Assembly: GCA_037176705.1 (NCBI GenBank)
Contig: CM073905.1
Location: 32,272,986 to 32,336,985, forward strand
Reading direction: 5' to 3'
Source of the DNA: Molossus alvarezi
Lineage: Eukaryota; Chordata; Mammalia; Chiroptera; Molossidae
DNA length: 64,000 nt
Shown here: positions 10,190 through 20,429 of the stretch, one piece after another
Layout: the number at the start of each line of letters is the position of its first letter
Numbering within the stretch: the stretch's first letter is position 1
Translations under genes and position numbers: made by a program
The notes under the pieces: model-generated
The model's input: the letters and a program-made list of their open reading frames with translations, nothing else
What the model was told of the DNA's origin: nothing
The model's database searches: none

Positions 10190-10628
10190 CACGTGTGGAA
10201 GTTAAGAAGTCTTCAACCCAGCTATGACCTGCCTCCAAGGACATGGGAGACTCTGTGCAAAATGCTCTTCTGAGCCCAGTGGCCTCCCAGAAAAATGAGA
10301 ATAAGACATGATAGTTATTGCCCAGCCGGTTGGGCAATATTGCCCAGCCAGTGTGGCTCAGTGGTTGGGCGCTGACCCATGCACCAAGAGGTCGCCGGTT
10401 TGGTTCCCGGTCAGGGCACATGCCCAGGTTGTGGGCCCAGTCCCCAGTAGGGGGCATGCAAGAGGCAACTGATCAATGTTCTCTTTCATCGATGATTCTC
10501 TCCCTCCCTCTCCCTTCCTCTCCCTTCCTCTCTCTCTAGCATCAAAAAATAAATAAAAAAGACATGATAGTTGTTTTGTTTCATGAAGCTTGAGGTGGTT
10601 TGTTACGCAGCGATAGATAACCAGAACG
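10190..10628 (+). mobile_element. 3' part of an MLT1-type LTR, split by a VES
   Basis: Left of the SINE: CTATGACCTGCCTCCAAGG and TTCTGAGCCCAGTGGCCTCC. Right of it: GAGGTGGTTTGTTACGCAGC and GATAGATAACCAG, the typical MLT1 3' end. The 5' boundary is not clear. Confidence 0.75.
10317..10558 (+). mobile_element. VES SINE, subtype A, with fold-back 5' duplication
   Basis: Exact 14-bp TSD AAGACATGATAGTT at 10303-10316 and 10559-10572. The complete subtype A element (head TGCCCAGCCAGTGTGGCTC from 10341) is preceded, inside the TSD, by an extra partial head: ATTGCCCAGCCGGTT at 10317-10331, then GGGCAAT, which is the inverted copy of ATTGCCC. Positions 10332-10345 form a perfect 14-bp palindrome, GGGCAATATTGCCC. 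The extra 5' segment is part of the insertion event. Confidence 0.95.
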
Positions 10629-10664
10629 GGATTGGGGCTGCGAAAGTCAATTTCCAAGGTGTGG

Positions 10665-10800
10665 ATTTAAAACTGTGGCCAGTGGGAGCCACGAAAGGTG
10701 TTGGATCCAGGAGCGACGTGATCAAAACAGTGCTTTAGGAAGATTCAGCTGGAGGCTTCTGCCAGGTGAGAGTAGAGGAAGGAGGGACGGATGTGGAGAC
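10665..10800 (+). repeat. Unnamed ancient repeat, middle fragment
   Basis: CCAGGAGCGACGTGATCAAA, TAGGAAGATTCAGCTGGAGG and GAGGAAGGAGGGACGGATG correspond in order to the part of the family containing 'GAGTGACATGATCTGA' and 'CACTCTGGCTGCTGTG'. Compare 42480-43020 and 54215-54990. Confidence 0.5.
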
Positions 10801-11084
10801 ACCTGTTAAGAGGTGACGATTGAATCCTCTAGTTTCTTCCTCCTCAGTGGTCTGTGATCTGTCCCTCAGACTGGAGGGCTTGGCCAGGGCACCTCTCTGC
10901 ACGTACAGCCCTGCCTGCTACAAGCAAACGCTCCAACCGCCCGAGGACAGATGACAAAGAGCAGCCCGAGGTGGAGACCAGGGTTGAAGGAGGCGTTGTG
11001 TGAGGTCTCTAGCCAATCTGCACCTCTCATCCGGCTGCCCCAGGTCTGGGGGCGTGCACGTCAGTGTCTTGAGTCGGGGATTAG

Positions 11085-11215
11085 AAGGTAAACCTTGGTG
11101 AAATCTTAAGTGTGTAATTTACCACATGAATCACCTGGTAGAGCATTAACACAAAATTTACAGCCCGGGGTAGCAATTAGTGTAATTAAGCAACCTCAGA
11201 TGCTTTGGCGTTGGA
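11085..11215. promoter_or_regulatory. Candidate conserved non-coding element
   Basis: AT-rich block in unique DNA with GCAATTAGTGTAATTAAG at 11173-11190, AGCATTAAC at 11142-11150 and GTAATTTACC nearby: three or more homeodomain-type cores within 80 bp. No coding potential. Regulatory role is inference. Confidence 0.35.
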
Positions 11216-11421
11216 GGCGCCGCTGTACGCTTTTGAGGTGGAGCACACGGCGACCCAGCAGGTAAGCGGGGGGCAGGGGGGAAGAGGCCCTGCCAGGTAC
11301 TGCACGGCTGGCTTTCTTAGAACAGCCGCAGGATGCCCCTGACCCTGTTTGGAAGTGTAGGTTCTTTTCGGGGGTAGAGTAAGCTCTGATATCTTGGACT
11401 GTCCCCTCAAAAGCTGCAGTG

Positions 11422-11607
11422 AGTCCGGCTGGTGTGGCTCAGTGGTTGAGCGTCGACCCATGCACCAAGAGGTCGCCGGTTCAATTCCCGGTCAGGGCAC
11501 ATGCCCAGGTTGTGGGCCCGATCCCCAGTGGGGGGCATGCAGGAGGGCCAATCGATGTTCTCTGGCATCAATGTTTCTGTCTCTCTAAAATCAATAAAAG
11601 AAAAAAA
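11422..11607 (+). mobile_element. VES SINE, subtype A, slightly internally shortened
   Basis: Head GTCCGGCTGGTGTGGCTCAG through CCCGGTCAGGGCACATGCC and GGGGGGCATGCAGGAGGGCC, then a shortened CT-rich region and AAATCAATAAAAG tail. Probable imperfect TSD: AAAAGCTGCAGT at 11409-11420 versus AAAAGTGGCAGT at 11609-11620. Confidence 0.94.
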
Positions 11608-11620
11608 AAAAGTGGCAGTA

Positions 11621-13398
11621 GTTGCTGGAAGCCAATTGAAGCCATTGGCCTGGTCCAGTTCCGCCTGTGTCAGACCCACCTGGGGACATGTGCTCCGAAT
11701 GCAGATTCCAAGGCAACACCCGGAAGTAGTGCCTAGGGGCCGCCGGGGGGAGCCCAGCACCCGCAGGTGCTTATCCAGGCCGGTGTTTGGGGAGCCCGGT
11801 CACGGGTTTTAGCGGGAAGCTCTTCTTGGTTTTCCATCCTAGTTTGCACATGAAAGGTGTTTCTTTCTTTCTTTCTTCTTTCTTTTTTTAATGACAAAAG
11901 TAACACATGTTCCCTGTCACCAGTTGGGGAAATCTGGCCCGCTTTTATGAAAGATGGAACACGCGTAGAATGATTCATGTGGAAATGTGCGCTGGGGTGT
12001 TTACCTGCCGGTTTACGTCTCGAAGTGATTAACAGCCGGGTTCTCGGGAGGAGGGTTCGCAGCTTCCCTGAGTGGCCTCTCACGGGGCAGCTGCCAAGCA
12101 TGCGAACTGGAACCCTTTCAAAGCTCCCCGGACGTGCCGGGCAGGGCCAGGGAGGCGGTGATGGAACGGGGCGAGGGGCCTACCCAGGATGCTCCGAGTT
12201 GGAGGCAGCAGCTCAGCAGAGTCAGCCGTTCAACAGTGATTTAATTGAGTACCTACTATGTGCCAGGCCTTTCCTGGCCACTGGGCGCAGCATTGAACAG
12301 ACCTGGGATTCGCTAGTTCCAGAGTCCGGTGGGGCAAAGCATCTGTGTCGTTGCAGCCTGGACCCAGGGAAAGTTGGTCCTCAGAAAGATGACATGCATT
12401 CGCCTTTTCAGGAAAATCTCCTTAAGAAGGGCCCTCTTCCCACCTCGGACAAAAGACGATTTCATGACATGCTGAGACATGGATCTGAGGATCTCACCTG
12501 CTTGTGAAGCAGGCGTTGACAAACCATGGCCGACGGGCTCGATTCGGAGCTTGGTCTCTTACCGCGCACAGTCGTTCATTTCCACGTTGCCTGTGGCAAC
12601 ATCAGAGCCCCGAAAACGTCCGGCAGCCCTGCCGTGGGGAGCTTCCCGGGGCCCAGGCGGCTAGGCTTCCTAAGTGGTCCGTGTGGTCAGGTGACATCAG
12701 TTCATGCTGGCGTTCGGCAAGGGGAGGGGCCTCTCTCTGCCTACGCACCTCTGTGCACTCGTCTGGCTCACGGGTTGTTGTTTTCTGGGCTTGCTCAAGT
12801 CAGGTGACAGCACCATGGAAGGTCACGCACCTTCCGTGCGGGCCTCCATGTGATGCCTGGGAGTCTTGCCTAAATCCACCAACAAGCCCTGGGTGGGAAT
12901 GTAAGCCTCGCTTGGTTCTCGAGCTGATCTGGAGATACCACGGAGAAACAGCTGCCCTGGGAGCCAGCGCTGATAAAGATCAGGCTGCATGTTGTTTGAG
13001 GAGGCCCACGGTAAAGCCATAAACCATGCTGACAAGACTCCCATGTCAGGTCTTCCTTCTCCCCATCGCCAGGGTTCCTCTGGCTGGGGGCTCAATTACA
13101 GGTAGAGCGGCTCAGAGCCCTTCATCCCCAGCTCCACTGGACAGGCTTGTGCTCCCAGGTGCCTTTGCTTCTTCCTTCTCCCGTCCATCGGCTGGCTTTT
13201 CCAGAAGCCCCAGTCCTTGGTGCGGCCGGCCCCTGGGAGCTTAACGAGGCTTGTGACGGCTGCCAGCTCCCGGGGGGCTGAGTGAGTTGCCCCAGAGCTG
13301 AGTTTCAGTTTCCCAAGCTCATGACTCAAAGGGCTTTGACCGAGGACAAGAAGAGGGGAGGGTAGCTGGACAGACGGCCTAGTTTAGATCTCCCCCCT
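11621..13398. other. Mostly unrecognised sequence
   Basis: Contains a short TTTC-type low-complexity run at about 11864-11888 and a short ancient-repeat start at 12225-12300 (TTGAGTACCTACTATGTGCC). The open frames at 11977-12507 (176 codons) and 12504-13022 (172 codons) run over that repeat or overlap other frames and have no recognisable domain. Confidence 0.45.
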
Positions 13399-13627
13399 GC
13401 CCTGGCCGGTGTGGCTCAGTTGGCCCGCGGTCCAGCGCGACCGGGGTTCGGTTCTCGCAAAGGGCATGTACCTCAGTTGCAGTTTGTCCCTGGCCCTGGT
13501 TGGTTGTGCAGATGGCAGCCACTCAATGTGACCCTTTCATGTCAATGTTTCTCTCTCTCTCTTCCTCCCACTCTATCTGAACAAAAAATGGAAAAATTTC
13601 CTTGGGTGAGGATTAAAAAAAAAAAAT
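13399..13627 (+). mobile_element. VES SINE, subtype B, with A-box deletion
   Basis: GCCCTGGCCGGTGTGGCTCA runs straight into GTTGGCCCGCGGTCC: about 14 nt between the A box and anticodon-like region are missing compared with the other B copies. The body CAGTTGCAGTTTGTCCCTGG and the tail GGGTGAGGATTAAAAAA are intact. TSD not clear. Confidence 0.93.
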
Positions 13628-13954
13628 CTTGCCCTTGCCCTTGGAAACCGGCTGGCTCCGGGCAAGGTGGGTTCCTCTTTGGACCTCAGTGGTCTCATTG
13701 ATAAACAACCTAATAAGATGGTTGAGAGCATTGAATCGAGTGCCGTGCGCTGCCAGCCCCCCTGGGGGTCCCTGATATGGGCAGGTGGCTTGCTCCTGGT
13801 CCTCGGCGCTGGAACCTCACCTGACTCCCGGCACCGTCCACGCTGGGGAGGAGACGCGGACAGTGAACGTCGGAGAGAACAACGAGTCTGGTGCGTGCAA
13901 AGGCCCACGGATATCTGTGGGTGTGGAGTGTTGGAGGAAGACCCGGAGGGCTAG

Positions 13955-14280
13955 TGGGCCCAGAGATGGGAAGGAGGTTAGGAGTTTTGGCTGGTCAGGA
14001 GGGGCTGTAAAAGGAATTTGGATCGGATGTTAAAAAAAACAACATAGCCCGGCTTGTGTGGCTCAGTGGATGGAGCATCGTCTCATGGGCTGAGAGGTCC
14101 CAGTTCAATTCCCGGTCAGGGCACATGCCTGGGTTTCGGCTCGATCCCCAGTAGGGGGCGTGCAGGAGGCAGCCAATCAGTCCCTCTCTCCCTTCCTCTC
14201 TCTCTAAAAAAACCTATGAAAACATATAAAACAATGCAGAGGCTTTAAGCAGGGGAGAGACCTAATCTTGTGCCAATGAT
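13955..14280 (+). repeat. Unnamed ancient repeat, split by a VES
   Basis: GGTTAGGAGTTTTGGCTGG and GGAATTTGGATCGGATG precede the SINE, and GAGGCTTTAAGCAGGGGAGA with GACCTAATCTTG follows, matching the 'TTTGGATTTTATTC ... TTTTGAGCAGGGGAGTGACA' order of the family. Confidence 0.5.
14047..14227 (+). mobile_element. VES SINE, subtype A, with internal deletion
   Basis: Head GCCCGGCTTGTGTGGCTCAG, B box CAATTCCCGGTCAGGGC and GTAGGGGGCGTGCAGGAGG are present. After AGCCAATCAG about 35-40 nt of the usual TGTTCTCTCTC/ATGTTTCTATC segment is absent and the CT-rich part resumes directly. Confidence 0.93.
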
Positions 14281-14634
14281 GATGGGTCTGGCTGGTGCAC
14301 GGAGAGCCCTGGTGCACCTTTCTGAAAGCGCTTGGTGGGTGCCTTTGTCCCTGTGACCTTCCCCAGGGGCTGAGTTTGCAGAACAGCCGCAGGTCTGAAA
14401 GGGCTGGGGAGCGAGAGAAAGCCTGTTCCTATTGAGTGTTCCCAAGGCCAAGTCAAGAGGCCTGGGTCTGTGCCTGGCGCAGCATAAAAGGCCCGCTATT
14501 TTCCAGAAGAGAAAGGCCCTGGGCACGCGTGTTGCTGTCTTGCCCGGGACCCTCCCGTGGGAGGCGGCTCTCGGGGGTGCTTAGAAGCTGGCATGTGGGC
14601 GGGGACGGCAGTCACGCTGTGTTCCCCGAGGGCT
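14281..14634. other. No recognised feature
   Basis: GC-rich unique-looking DNA, no repeat or coding signal supported. Confidence 0.45.
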
Positions 14635-14760
14635 TGGAAGTCAGACTGGCCTCACTCCGAAGGGCGGCTCTGCCACTTGGCAGCGGGGCGGACTCTGAGC
14701 CCGCGGAGCCTTGATGTGCTCATCTGTGAAATGGGACCAACAGCCATACCAGCGGGAGAG
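14635..14760 (+). repeat. MIR fragment
   Basis: GGCGGCTCTGCCACTTGGCA then GATGTGCTCATCTGTGAAAT: the MIR core in sense orientation. Confidence 0.75.
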
Positions 14761-15004
14761 GCTCGGCGGGGATCGCAGCACAGCCCAGGTGCTCTCCACC
14801 GGGGGCTGATGCCCTGTGGGCTGGAAGACTGCTGGCCCACGTGTTTTTATTTTGAAAAATTTGAAAACTGAAGTAGGAAGAATGATTAGGGTTCTTAGGA
14901 CTCCAACAGGCTCACGTGTCATCTCTAACATCTGTGTGTGAGTCTCACGAGCTTTGAAAGTCTGGACGGACAGCAACTCAAAGATTATACTTCGGTGGAC
15001 TGAG

Positions 15005-15120
15005 GGGGAGCCCCTGGGTCCCCCAGCTCCCAGCTGTGTGGCTCTGGACAAGTCACTGCACTACCCTGAACCTTCCTTGTTAAGACGGTGACACTTCCTT
15101 CAGCATAGTGATAATTGATA
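15005..15120 (+). repeat. MIR fragment
   Basis: CCCAGCTGTGTGGCTCTGGA followed by CAAGTCACTGCACTACCCTG is the conserved MIR core in sense orientation. The 3' part is degenerate. Confidence 0.7.
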
Positions 15121-15838
15121 CGAATGAGGAGCTTGACTGAAATGCAGTAAGTTTAAAATGGTCTTAGCATTAAGCGCACTTTATTCTAATTTTTCGAGAA
15201 AGGGTCCTCGGGTATAAAAGGGACAGGAAAGTGTGCTGTATGGTTTCAGGGGGTCCTGGAGACCTGGAGTCGGCTGTGAGCCCTGCCGGACACAGGGCCG
15301 GCTTCTGGCCTGAGGTCCCTTCCCTGCGGTGCCGTGGAGAAGTCCCGTAGTCCCGGCTCTGATGGAGGCTCTGTGCTCTCCCGTGGGCACCGAAGCCTCC
15401 TCGCCACCGAGGCTATCTTTCCAGAAAGGGAGAGGCCCTCTGTGGTGAGTCACAGGGTGGCCGGGACAGCGGCATTGTCCCCCGGAGCCAGCGGGCCTGG
15501 AAGAGGAGCCCCTCCCTGGCTCAGCACCTGGACCACTGCCCAGGAGGATGTCAGCCGGGGGCCCGGGCTCGGCCAGGGAGGGGCTCCCCTCTGCAGCCCT
15601 GGCGCCAGACAAGGCCCACTGAGGTCACTGCAGGCCCACACTGCTTCGTGCCCCCCGAGCCCTCCCCCGCGCTCACCAACCAAGACCAGATTGTGTCCCT
15701 CACCCCTGCGCCCTTGCAGGGGCTTCGGCGGATTGTGGAATAAGATTCAGTCTCCTCCCGTGGCTCTCCCAGCACGAGGCCACAGAAGATAGTCCCACAG
15801 TCATCAGAGCCTTCTGCCCTGCCTCCTACATACTCTTT
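15121..15838. other. No recognised feature
   Basis: GC-rich, moderately CpG-containing sequence. Overlapping open frames on both strands (143 and 152 codons) have no recognisable domain. Nothing further seen. Confidence 0.45.
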
Positions 15839-15839
15839 G

Positions 15840-15990
15840 CCCCTCTGGGTAGGCCAGTGGTTTAGACCGTGGAGAGGATTTTGTCCCCCCCGGGACTGTT
15901 TGGCACTAACTACCTGGTCATCACAACTTGGAGGGAGCATACCACTTACTGACCCCTAAAGGGCAGAGGCCAGGGATGCCGCTCGGCGGC
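15840..15990 (+). mobile_element. hAT-Charlie-type MITE fragment (MER-like)
   Basis: CAGTGGTTTAGACCGTGGAG, GATTTTGTCCCCCCCGGGAC, TTTGGCACTA, CATCACAACTTGGAGGGAGC and AGAGGCCAGGGATGCCGCTC follow the order of a common 200-bp mammalian hAT MITE. The right half is lost. I do not fix the MER number. Confidence 0.7.
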
Positions 15991-16084
15991 CTCCAGGGAA
16001 CAGGATGGCTTCCAGGATGCCGGTCTCAGTCCGAGATGTCAGCCCTGTTGAGGCTGGGAAGCTGTTGTTGACCTCACCTCCTCC

Positions 16085-16345
16085 AGAAGCCTTCCCGGAT
16101 TCCTGGCTTAAACAGCCATGTCCCCTTGCTCCCACACACTCCTGATCTTATTGGTCACAGCCTCCGTCACTCCGGGTGAAGAGCCCACATGTCATTGTCC
16201 CCACATCTTTGCCTCTCTTCCCCTCCCCTTGGGAGTCTCCAGAGGTCAGGGACCGTGTCTCCCGCCCACGGCTGCGTCTCCAAGATCTAGAACTGAACCT
16301 GACGTGTTGTGAGCACCCAGTACATCTTTGTGGAGTGAATGAAGG
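16085..16345 (+). repeat. L2 3' fragment
   Basis: CAGAAGCCTTCCCGGATTCC near the start, CCAGAGGTCAGGGACCGTGT in the middle and a 3' end GAGCACCCAGTACATCTTTG with GGAGTGAATGAA match the L2 3' UTR order. Confidence 0.8.
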
Positions 16346-16944
16346 AAAGAGGGGAGGAAGGAAAGAAACAGGAGGCCGAGACTCAGGAAAGCTGGTCGAT
16401 CGGCCTCACGGCCCTCATTGTGTTCCCGCTGGCTGTGTGTTAGGCTTGCTCACAATTCCAGTCCCTCCTTCTCAATCCTCTTAACAAGTTGCCTCTGTAG
16501 CCTGGTCCTTGTAAAAGGTCACGGGCTCGTGGGGGGGGAAGCGTGCTGAGCCCTGCCGAACTACCCTGTCCTATGTTCACGTGCTCCCCGATAACGCCTG
16601 CTATCCCCCCGGCTCCCAGAGGCTTGTGCTGCGCGCCCAGAGCAGCGGTCTCTGGGGATCGTAATCTCTTATCTCTGACTTTATTTTGGAAAACTGCTGG
16701 CTGCCGTCTCCACCCTTCCCCAGTGCTCGCTAATGCCTTCAACAAAGATCCCAGGAAGGGAAAATGGGATTGAGTTCATCCTAGTCAGGAATCCTCCGGG
16801 AGAGGGTGGAGGGGCGAGTGGGGCCCGCCCCACATTCAATCTTTTAATATCAGCTCCCCACATGCCCTTGAGAATCACCAGCTAGCGTTGAAAACAATGG
16901 GAGTCTGGAGAGGAAAAAACAATGGACCTGGGGCTCTTCCCCAA
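16346..16944. other. No recognised feature
   Basis: Unique-looking DNA. The AT-richer part around 16660-16780 could be conserved non-coding sequence but has no distinctive motif cluster. Confidence 0.4.
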
Positions 16945-17045
16945 GCCGAGGATTCTCAACCGCGCTGTTGACGTTTGAGGCTGGACGATTGTTTACGGTG
17001 GGGAGCCGTTCTGGGCCATGTGGGACATTCAGCAGGTTCCCCTCC
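16945..17045 (-). mobile_element. hAT-Charlie-type MITE fragment, opposite half
   Basis: GATTCTCAACCGCGCTGTTG, GGCTGGACGATTG, GGGGAGCCGTTCTGGGCCAT and GGGACATTCAGCAGG are the reverse complement of the 3' half of the same MITE type whose 5' half is at 15840-15990. Confidence 0.7.
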
Positions 17046-17339
17046 TGTCCCAATGGCAACTGTTGGCATTTGGGTTAGGGGAGGGTGTGATCAAGGATTT
17101 CATCTGTGCCGGTAACTTAGGAAAGATGAGCTTTGGGATAGGAAACTGGGTCCCGGAGTGCAGTCACAAGTTTTCCCTAAGTCGGCTCAGTGCCTTGGGC
17201 CACTCAGTAAACATCTGTGGGTCCGAGGGACCCGATGAGATACCCCTTCAGCCTCCGCCTACTCATTTACTCACTTTCAGGGGTTTGCCATCTAAAATCG
17301 GGTCGCTGTGTATCGATTATGTACGCGGCTCCTTGGGAG

Positions 17340-17840
17340 CACTCTGCGACGTTATCTCTGTGACCTTCTCTCCTCCTGTCCACCCCTCCAGGCTTCCCTG
17401 CTGTTCTTCCAGCACACCAGGCACACTCCCACCCCAGGGCCTTTGCATGTGCTGTTCCCTCTGCCTGAAACATTCTTCCCTAGGTTTCTGCATGGTTTGC
17501 TGTCTCACCTCCTTTAGATCTCTCAAATGTCACCTTCTCAGTGAGGTCTCTCTAAACCCCACTCACTCACACACACACACACACACGGACACACACACGA
17601 ACAGACACATGGACGCACACACACAAACATGCACTAACCCAATTCCTTCTGCCTTCCCTGTTCTAGTTTTTCTCTGTTTAACTCACTATGGAGTTTTTTT
17701 TATTTGTTCATGACCTGCCTTCCTGCAGAAGGATGAGGGTGGAGTCTGGGTCCGTTGTTCGGCGCTGTCTCCAGTGCCCGGGGTACTGCTCGGCGGAGTT
17801 AGCATTCACAGTATTGGAATAAGTGAGTGGATGAATGATT
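17340..17840 (+). repeat. L2 3' fragment with an internal CA microsatellite
   Basis: CAGGCACACTCCCACCCCAG, GGGCCTTTGCATGTGCTGTT, CCCTCTGCCTGAAACATTCT, TCAAATGTCACCTTCTCAGT and the end AGTGAGTGGATGAATGA match the L2 3' region in order. The 231-codon open frame over 17018-17713 runs through this repeat and is not a gene. Confidence 0.85.
17566..17634 (+). repeat. CA-rich microsatellite
   Basis: ACTCACACACAC run with interruptions (ACGGACACAC, GAACAGACAC), sitting inside the L2 fragment. Confidence 0.9.
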
Positions 17841-18446
17841 GAACCCAATTCTGACTAGCCCTCATTTTATAGAAAGTCACAGCTAGTAAAGGCAGAAGCA
17901 AAGCTGGATTCCTATTCTGCCCACCCCAGGAGCCACATGGCCCTGCCAAGGCCATGGACGCCCTCTGCCCAGCCAGCAGGGGAGGCGGGACCACACGGCG
18001 TCCCACAGTGAGCGAACCAGCAATGACTTCACAGGAGCCGCTAGGACCTGTGCGGGTGCTGAGCTCCATTGGGGAGCTGACTCCAGTACTGAAGGTGTCC
18101 CTTCAGAGCTCAGTCACAGAGAAAAGCAAAGCCTGCCTCTGCGTTGGCGCTCTGGCCACGGTCACTTCAGACCTGGGCTCCAACCGCCGCCCAGGTGAAC
18201 GGAGGGAAGAGCATCCGCCAGGCGGGCGTTTCATCCTCGTCCTTGCAAAGCCAACCAGCCGCGGGCTTCTGGTTTTAAAAAATAGACTTTCAGAAAAACA
18301 ACGGTATCCGTCTGCCACCCGCACCCTCGCTAAGTCCTTCCAAACAAAACCATAAATGGGCCTTGGGAAGCAGGTGGCGTGTGCTGCCGCAGGTACGAAC
18401 GGCAGAAAGTCCATGTGCAGGGACACGGGGCTGGGCGCGGGTGGGA
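17841..18446. other. No recognised gene; short MIR-like remnant
   Basis: A reverse MIR scrap may lie at 17865-17950 (TAGAAAGTCACAGCTAGTAA). The rest is unique-looking. Open frames of 133 and 181 codons here are mutually overlapping, one continuing into the low-complexity tract that follows. Confidence 0.45.
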
Positions 18447-18695
18447 GCGTGCGTGCGCAAGTGTGTGTGCATGTGTGTGCGTGTGCGCACGCGCGCAGGT
18501 GTGTGTGTGCATGTGTGTGCGTGTGCGCGCGCGCAGGTGTGCGTGCGTGCGTGAGCAGGTGTGCATGTGTGCATGCGCAGGTATGTGTCCGTGTGCGTGT
18601 GTGCATGAGCAGGTGTGCATGTGCATGTGTGTGCAGGTGTACGTGCATGTGCGTGCGTGAGCAGGTGTGTGTGCGCGTGTGCGCGTGTGCGCGCG
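18447..18695. repeat. Alternating purine-pyrimidine GT/GC tract
   Basis: About 250 bp of GTGTGTGCATGTGTGTGCGT and GCGCACGCGCGCAGGTGTGT type sequence, almost strictly alternating purine-pyrimidine, punctuated by CAGGTGTG units. Such sequence is classic Z-DNA-forming DNA. Open frames rich in His/Thr/Cys/Val across it on both strands are composition artefacts. Confidence 0.9.
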
Positions 18696-19535
18696 GTTGC
18701 AGGATGAGGCCGCCTGCCCGTGTTGTGAATGCTCAGGAGTGAACTACTGAATGCTGGCGTAGGAAGCAGGAGGCCCAAGGCCATGGCACCCACAGCACTT
18801 GACTGCGGCATAATAGGTGCGCGCCTGGCTGTCCTGGGGAGTACTCACCGGGGGCTCGGAGGCCTGGCCTCTCCCTCTGAGGACGGGGACCGCACGCTCA
18901 GCTTGCCCTTTGCCGGCCCTGCTCCAGGCACTTCCCACAGCGTCTCAGCTCACCAGGCCTCCGTTGTGACGCCTGCAATCGGGGCCTGCCCCATCCCGTC
19001 CTGCCGTGCGACAGCGCGGTCCAGGGCCTGAGCGCCAGGCGCAAAGCTGGGAGCTGGCCAAGCTGGCATTTGAATTGGACCCGGGCTCATGGGTAACATT
19101 CTAACCCTCCAGACATTCCTGCTCGTATCCTGGGGCCTTGCCTGGCTCTCCTCTTACATTTCTAAGGCCTAAAAGAAAATAATGTCAGTACCCCCCCCCC
19201 CAATTTAAATATTCATTGAATTCCCTACTTGGGTGACTCTGATTTCTTGAAGTCCTCCCATCAGCCCTCCAGAGGACTGAAGGGACCATTTCCATGCCCC
19301 ATTTTTCCGGCACGAACATCGGGATCAGGAAAGCGAGGGAGCGTTGCTAGGATGCCAAAGCCAGAAAGTCCACATCGTAGAGCCGTCATTTCAACCCCGA
19401 AAGACCTAGGTTCCGCGGGTGAATGTCTAGATTTCTGGCCTTCGCTCTCACACTCCCGTGCTCTTGTTCTCCAGCGTTCCCACCACGTACAGCCCTCCTG
19501 CTCTGGTTTTCTCCCAGCTCTAACTCGCAGACTGG
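18696..19535. other. No recognised feature
   Basis: Unique-looking DNA with a short C run near 19192-19202. No repeat or exon recognised. Confidence 0.45.
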
Positions 19536-19539
19536 CTCA

Positions 19540-19690
19540 AATCATCGACTCTCCCCTGCCTCAGTTTTCTCATCTGTAAAATGGGGGTGATAACGCCACC
19601 TGCATCAGAGGAGCGTTGTGAGGACTAAACGAGCTCATGTAACGTTTGGGACACTACCTGACACGTGACCCGTTTTTGTTGTTCGAGCTG
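19540..19690 (+). repeat. MIR element
   Basis: CTCAGTTTTCTCATCTGTAA AATGGGGGTGATAACG, then GTTGTGAGGACTAAACGAGC and ACACTACCTGACACG: core and 3' end in sense order, one of the clearest MIRs here. Confidence 0.88.
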
Positions 19691-19749
19691 TTGTCATTAT
19701 CATCATTGTTTCTTCTTAGAAGTTATTTCTCCTTGTGTCTGACACAGAC

Positions 19750-19930
19750 CTTTGCAGTGAGTCAGTACTGCCTCTTTGTCATTTCCACATACCCATCTTG
19801 GCTTACTTCCTGCTTCAAACACCCAGACCGTACCACCTTGTGAGGGCCACCACCTCCAGGAAGCCTTCCCTGATTTCTTCAGGTCTCCCAGACTTCTCTC
19901 CCCTCTGCGAGTCGCTCCTTTCTACATCAG
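19750..19930 (+). repeat. L2-like 3' fragment
   Basis: TTTCCACATACCCATCTTGG and CTCCAGGAAGCCTTCCCTGA with GTCTCCCAGACTTC fit an L2 3' region but lack the terminal repeat. Confidence 0.5.
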
Positions 19931-19975
19931 GTAGCCCAGCACGGAACCCAGCACTGCTGTGGATGTGCCCTGTTT

Positions 19976-20325
19976 CCAGAATGTACAGACACATGCTACA
20001 ACATGGATGGACCTTGCAAATACCTGTGAAAGAAGCCAGTCAGAAATGACCACATGTTATATTATGCCATTCATATGTAATGTCCAGAACAGGGAAATCA
20101 GTGCAGACAGAAAGGAGCTTAGAGGTTGCTTGGTGGGGGTGGGGATGGGGGGATGATAGCTAAAGGGTACAGAGTTTCTCTGGGAGGTGCTAGAAACAGT
20201 ATCAAATGCACTGTGCTGGGGACTGCACATGTCTGTGAATATAGTAAAGACCACAGAAGTGTACATTTCAAGTGAATGGATTTTATGGTATGTAAATGGT
20301 ATCTCAATAAAAATGGTTATAGTGA
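19976..20325 (+). mobile_element. L1 3' end (mammalian L1M type)
   Basis: From the end of ORF2 (ACATGCTACAACATGGATGG ACC; GTGAAAGAAGCCAGTCAG) through ATGTCCAGAACAGGGAAATC, CTGTGAATATAGTAAAGACC and ATTTTATGGTATGTAAATGG to TATCTCAATAAAAATGG. 5'-truncated, no coding function. Confidence 0.92.
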
Positions 20326-20429
20326 TCCGATGTTGATACTCTAAGAAACGAAATCAGAAGGAGTACTGTCAAACATAAGAAAGAATTTCTCAGCTCTTGG
20401 GGAGGAAGAAGCCGACAATTCTGACATCA

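Noticed and set aside
17018..17713. 231-codon plus-strand open frame
   Set aside because: Runs across an L2 fragment, a CA microsatellite and an MITE remnant; no homology other than repeats.
18103..18811. Overlapping 173- and 181-codon minus-strand frames rich in His/Thr/Ala
   Set aside because: Produced by the GT/GC alternating tract.
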